Program-made: the position numbers and the translations under genes
Shown: one piece after another, positions 63,401 to 64,000 of the stretch
Layout: each line of letters opens with the position of its first letter
How positions within the stretch are numbered: the first letter of the stretch is position 1
Assembly (NCBI RefSeq): GCF_003254395.2
Contig: NC_037638.1
Coordinates: forward strand, 17,616,892-17,680,891
DNA length: 64,000 nucleotides
Origin: Apis mellifera
Lineage: Eukaryota; Arthropoda; Insecta; Hymenoptera; Apidae
Direction of reading: 5' to 3'
The notes under the pieces: model-generated
The model's database searches: none
Seen by the model: the letters and a program-made list of their open reading frames with translations, nothing else
Told to the model about the DNA's origin: nothing

Positions 63401-64000
63401 CGACGCGGATCCACGCCCGCTCCAAGATTTTCGTGCCCGAGGCGACTGAAAACCTCCAGAGACTCGGAATAACGGAATTGAAACAAGAATCGCCTTCTAA
63501 CCATTCTCCCATCCGTCCCCTCCTCTCTCCTTTTGCCCCAAATTTGCCTTGCCTAACAGGAAGAAACATCGGATCGAATCTCCATCCGTTTTCGTTCAAT
63601 CCAAATGCATCGTCGATTGTGTGATTTCGACAAAAGAGATATTGAATTGGTTTGGACGTTGGATGATTAGGAAGTATAAAGAGTATCTTAAAGATATAGG
63701 AACATTGTTTAACTTAGAGATTTTAGAAATAACGAAGAGGACATTTTGCATCTAAATTGAAAAAAATATTAGCCAAGTTTAATCTTTTCCTTCAAAACCG
63801 AATTAATCATTTATCTTCTAAGCTAGTCGTCACAGATATCTCTGATTAGTAATTAACATCATTATCTCGAGACAAGCTGGGCTGTCGATCGGTGATATCT
63901 CACGCGAAATCGTAGCATTGGCATTTAACGATTAACATACTCGCGATCCTCCACCCACGCTCGCATGCGGTCTGTGCGATTACGCGTGATTAACGACCAT

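Larger units (their letters stand above)
45901..64000. other. Probable long first intron, distal part; no supportable exon
   Basis: AT-rich sequence with islands near 47,400-47,720, 48,400-49,030, 51,000-52,060, 53,160-53,580, 54,000-54,660, 56,000-56,400, 57,180-57,770, 58,480-58,900, 59,410-59,830, 62,300-62,620 and 63,180-63,620. Open frames reach about 137 codons and overlap on both strands. ATG frames at 53280-53582 and 63283-63624 (+) are the least implausible but show no domain. No RNA gene or intact transposon is visible. Two tandem duplications are listed separately. Confidence 0.4.

Noticed and set aside
63283..63624. 113-codon ATG frame on +
   Set aside because: It is overlapped by two minus-strand frames, lies in a GC-rich island and has no recognisable domain.
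1..64000. CRISPR arrays, rRNA, functional tRNA, bacterial operons, reverse transcriptase or transposase genes
   Set aside because: I looked for regularly spaced repeats, tRNA T-loop words with pairing arms, and catalytic motifs in the longer frames, and found none that held up.

Overview
The window looks like a piece of insect nuclear genome, most likely from a bee or another aculeate hymenopteran. It is AT-rich overall, CpG-containing words (CGAT, TCGA, CGCG) are frequent rather than depleted, short GC-rich islands sit in long AT-rich stretches, genes are split by short phase-consistent introns, and there is no bacterial operon structure. The species call is an inference from composition and one gene family. 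It was not tested by a search.

Only one gene is secure. Bases 3-859 (+) hold the last five exons of a major facilitator superfamily transporter of the SV2 (synaptic vesicle glycoprotein 2)-like type. The gene enters from the left edge, and a polyadenylation signal lies at 913-918. All five exons join in one frame, giving 186 residues from TM8 to the stop codon.

From about 920 to 20,100 I see no supportable gene. This part is AT-rich spacer with a few GC-rich islands (1,131-1,572, about 11,340-12,010, about 15,310-15,770), a hairpin at 6,742-6,783, short tandem repeats and a tRNA-like B-box word at 18,377-18,387. From about 20,100 the sequence becomes GC-richer, passes through a (CAC)n-rich tract (20,819-21,033) and a pyrimidine tract, and reaches a CpG-rich stretch at about 21,100-21,730. 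That stretch looks like a promoter plus 5' leader. It ends in an ATG in good context (21,731) and a strong 5' splice site (21,766). I read this as the start of a second + strand gene. Only 35 coding bases (MAATRMDWKIR plus two bases) lie in this exon, and I found no convincing second exon, so the rest of the window is best explained as a first intron of more than 42 kb or as intron plus intergenic DNA.

The region 21,766-64,000 alternates AT-rich stretches with GC-rich islands, some of which may be enhancers or alternative promoters. It also holds microsatellites, a young 186-bp tandem duplication (60,102-60,477), an old diverged tandem duplication (about 49,953-50,250), and several copies of a word resembling a hAT-transposon terminus (TTGRGAAACACT). 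One pair of these words is arranged like a small MITE (44,946-45,276). I found no rRNA, functional tRNA, CRISPR array, intact transposase or reverse transcriptase.

I did not find a clearly new biological system. The findings worth a second look are the candidate gene start with a giant intron, the dispersed hAT-like word, the tandem duplications, and a few islands with promoter-like or ORF-like features.
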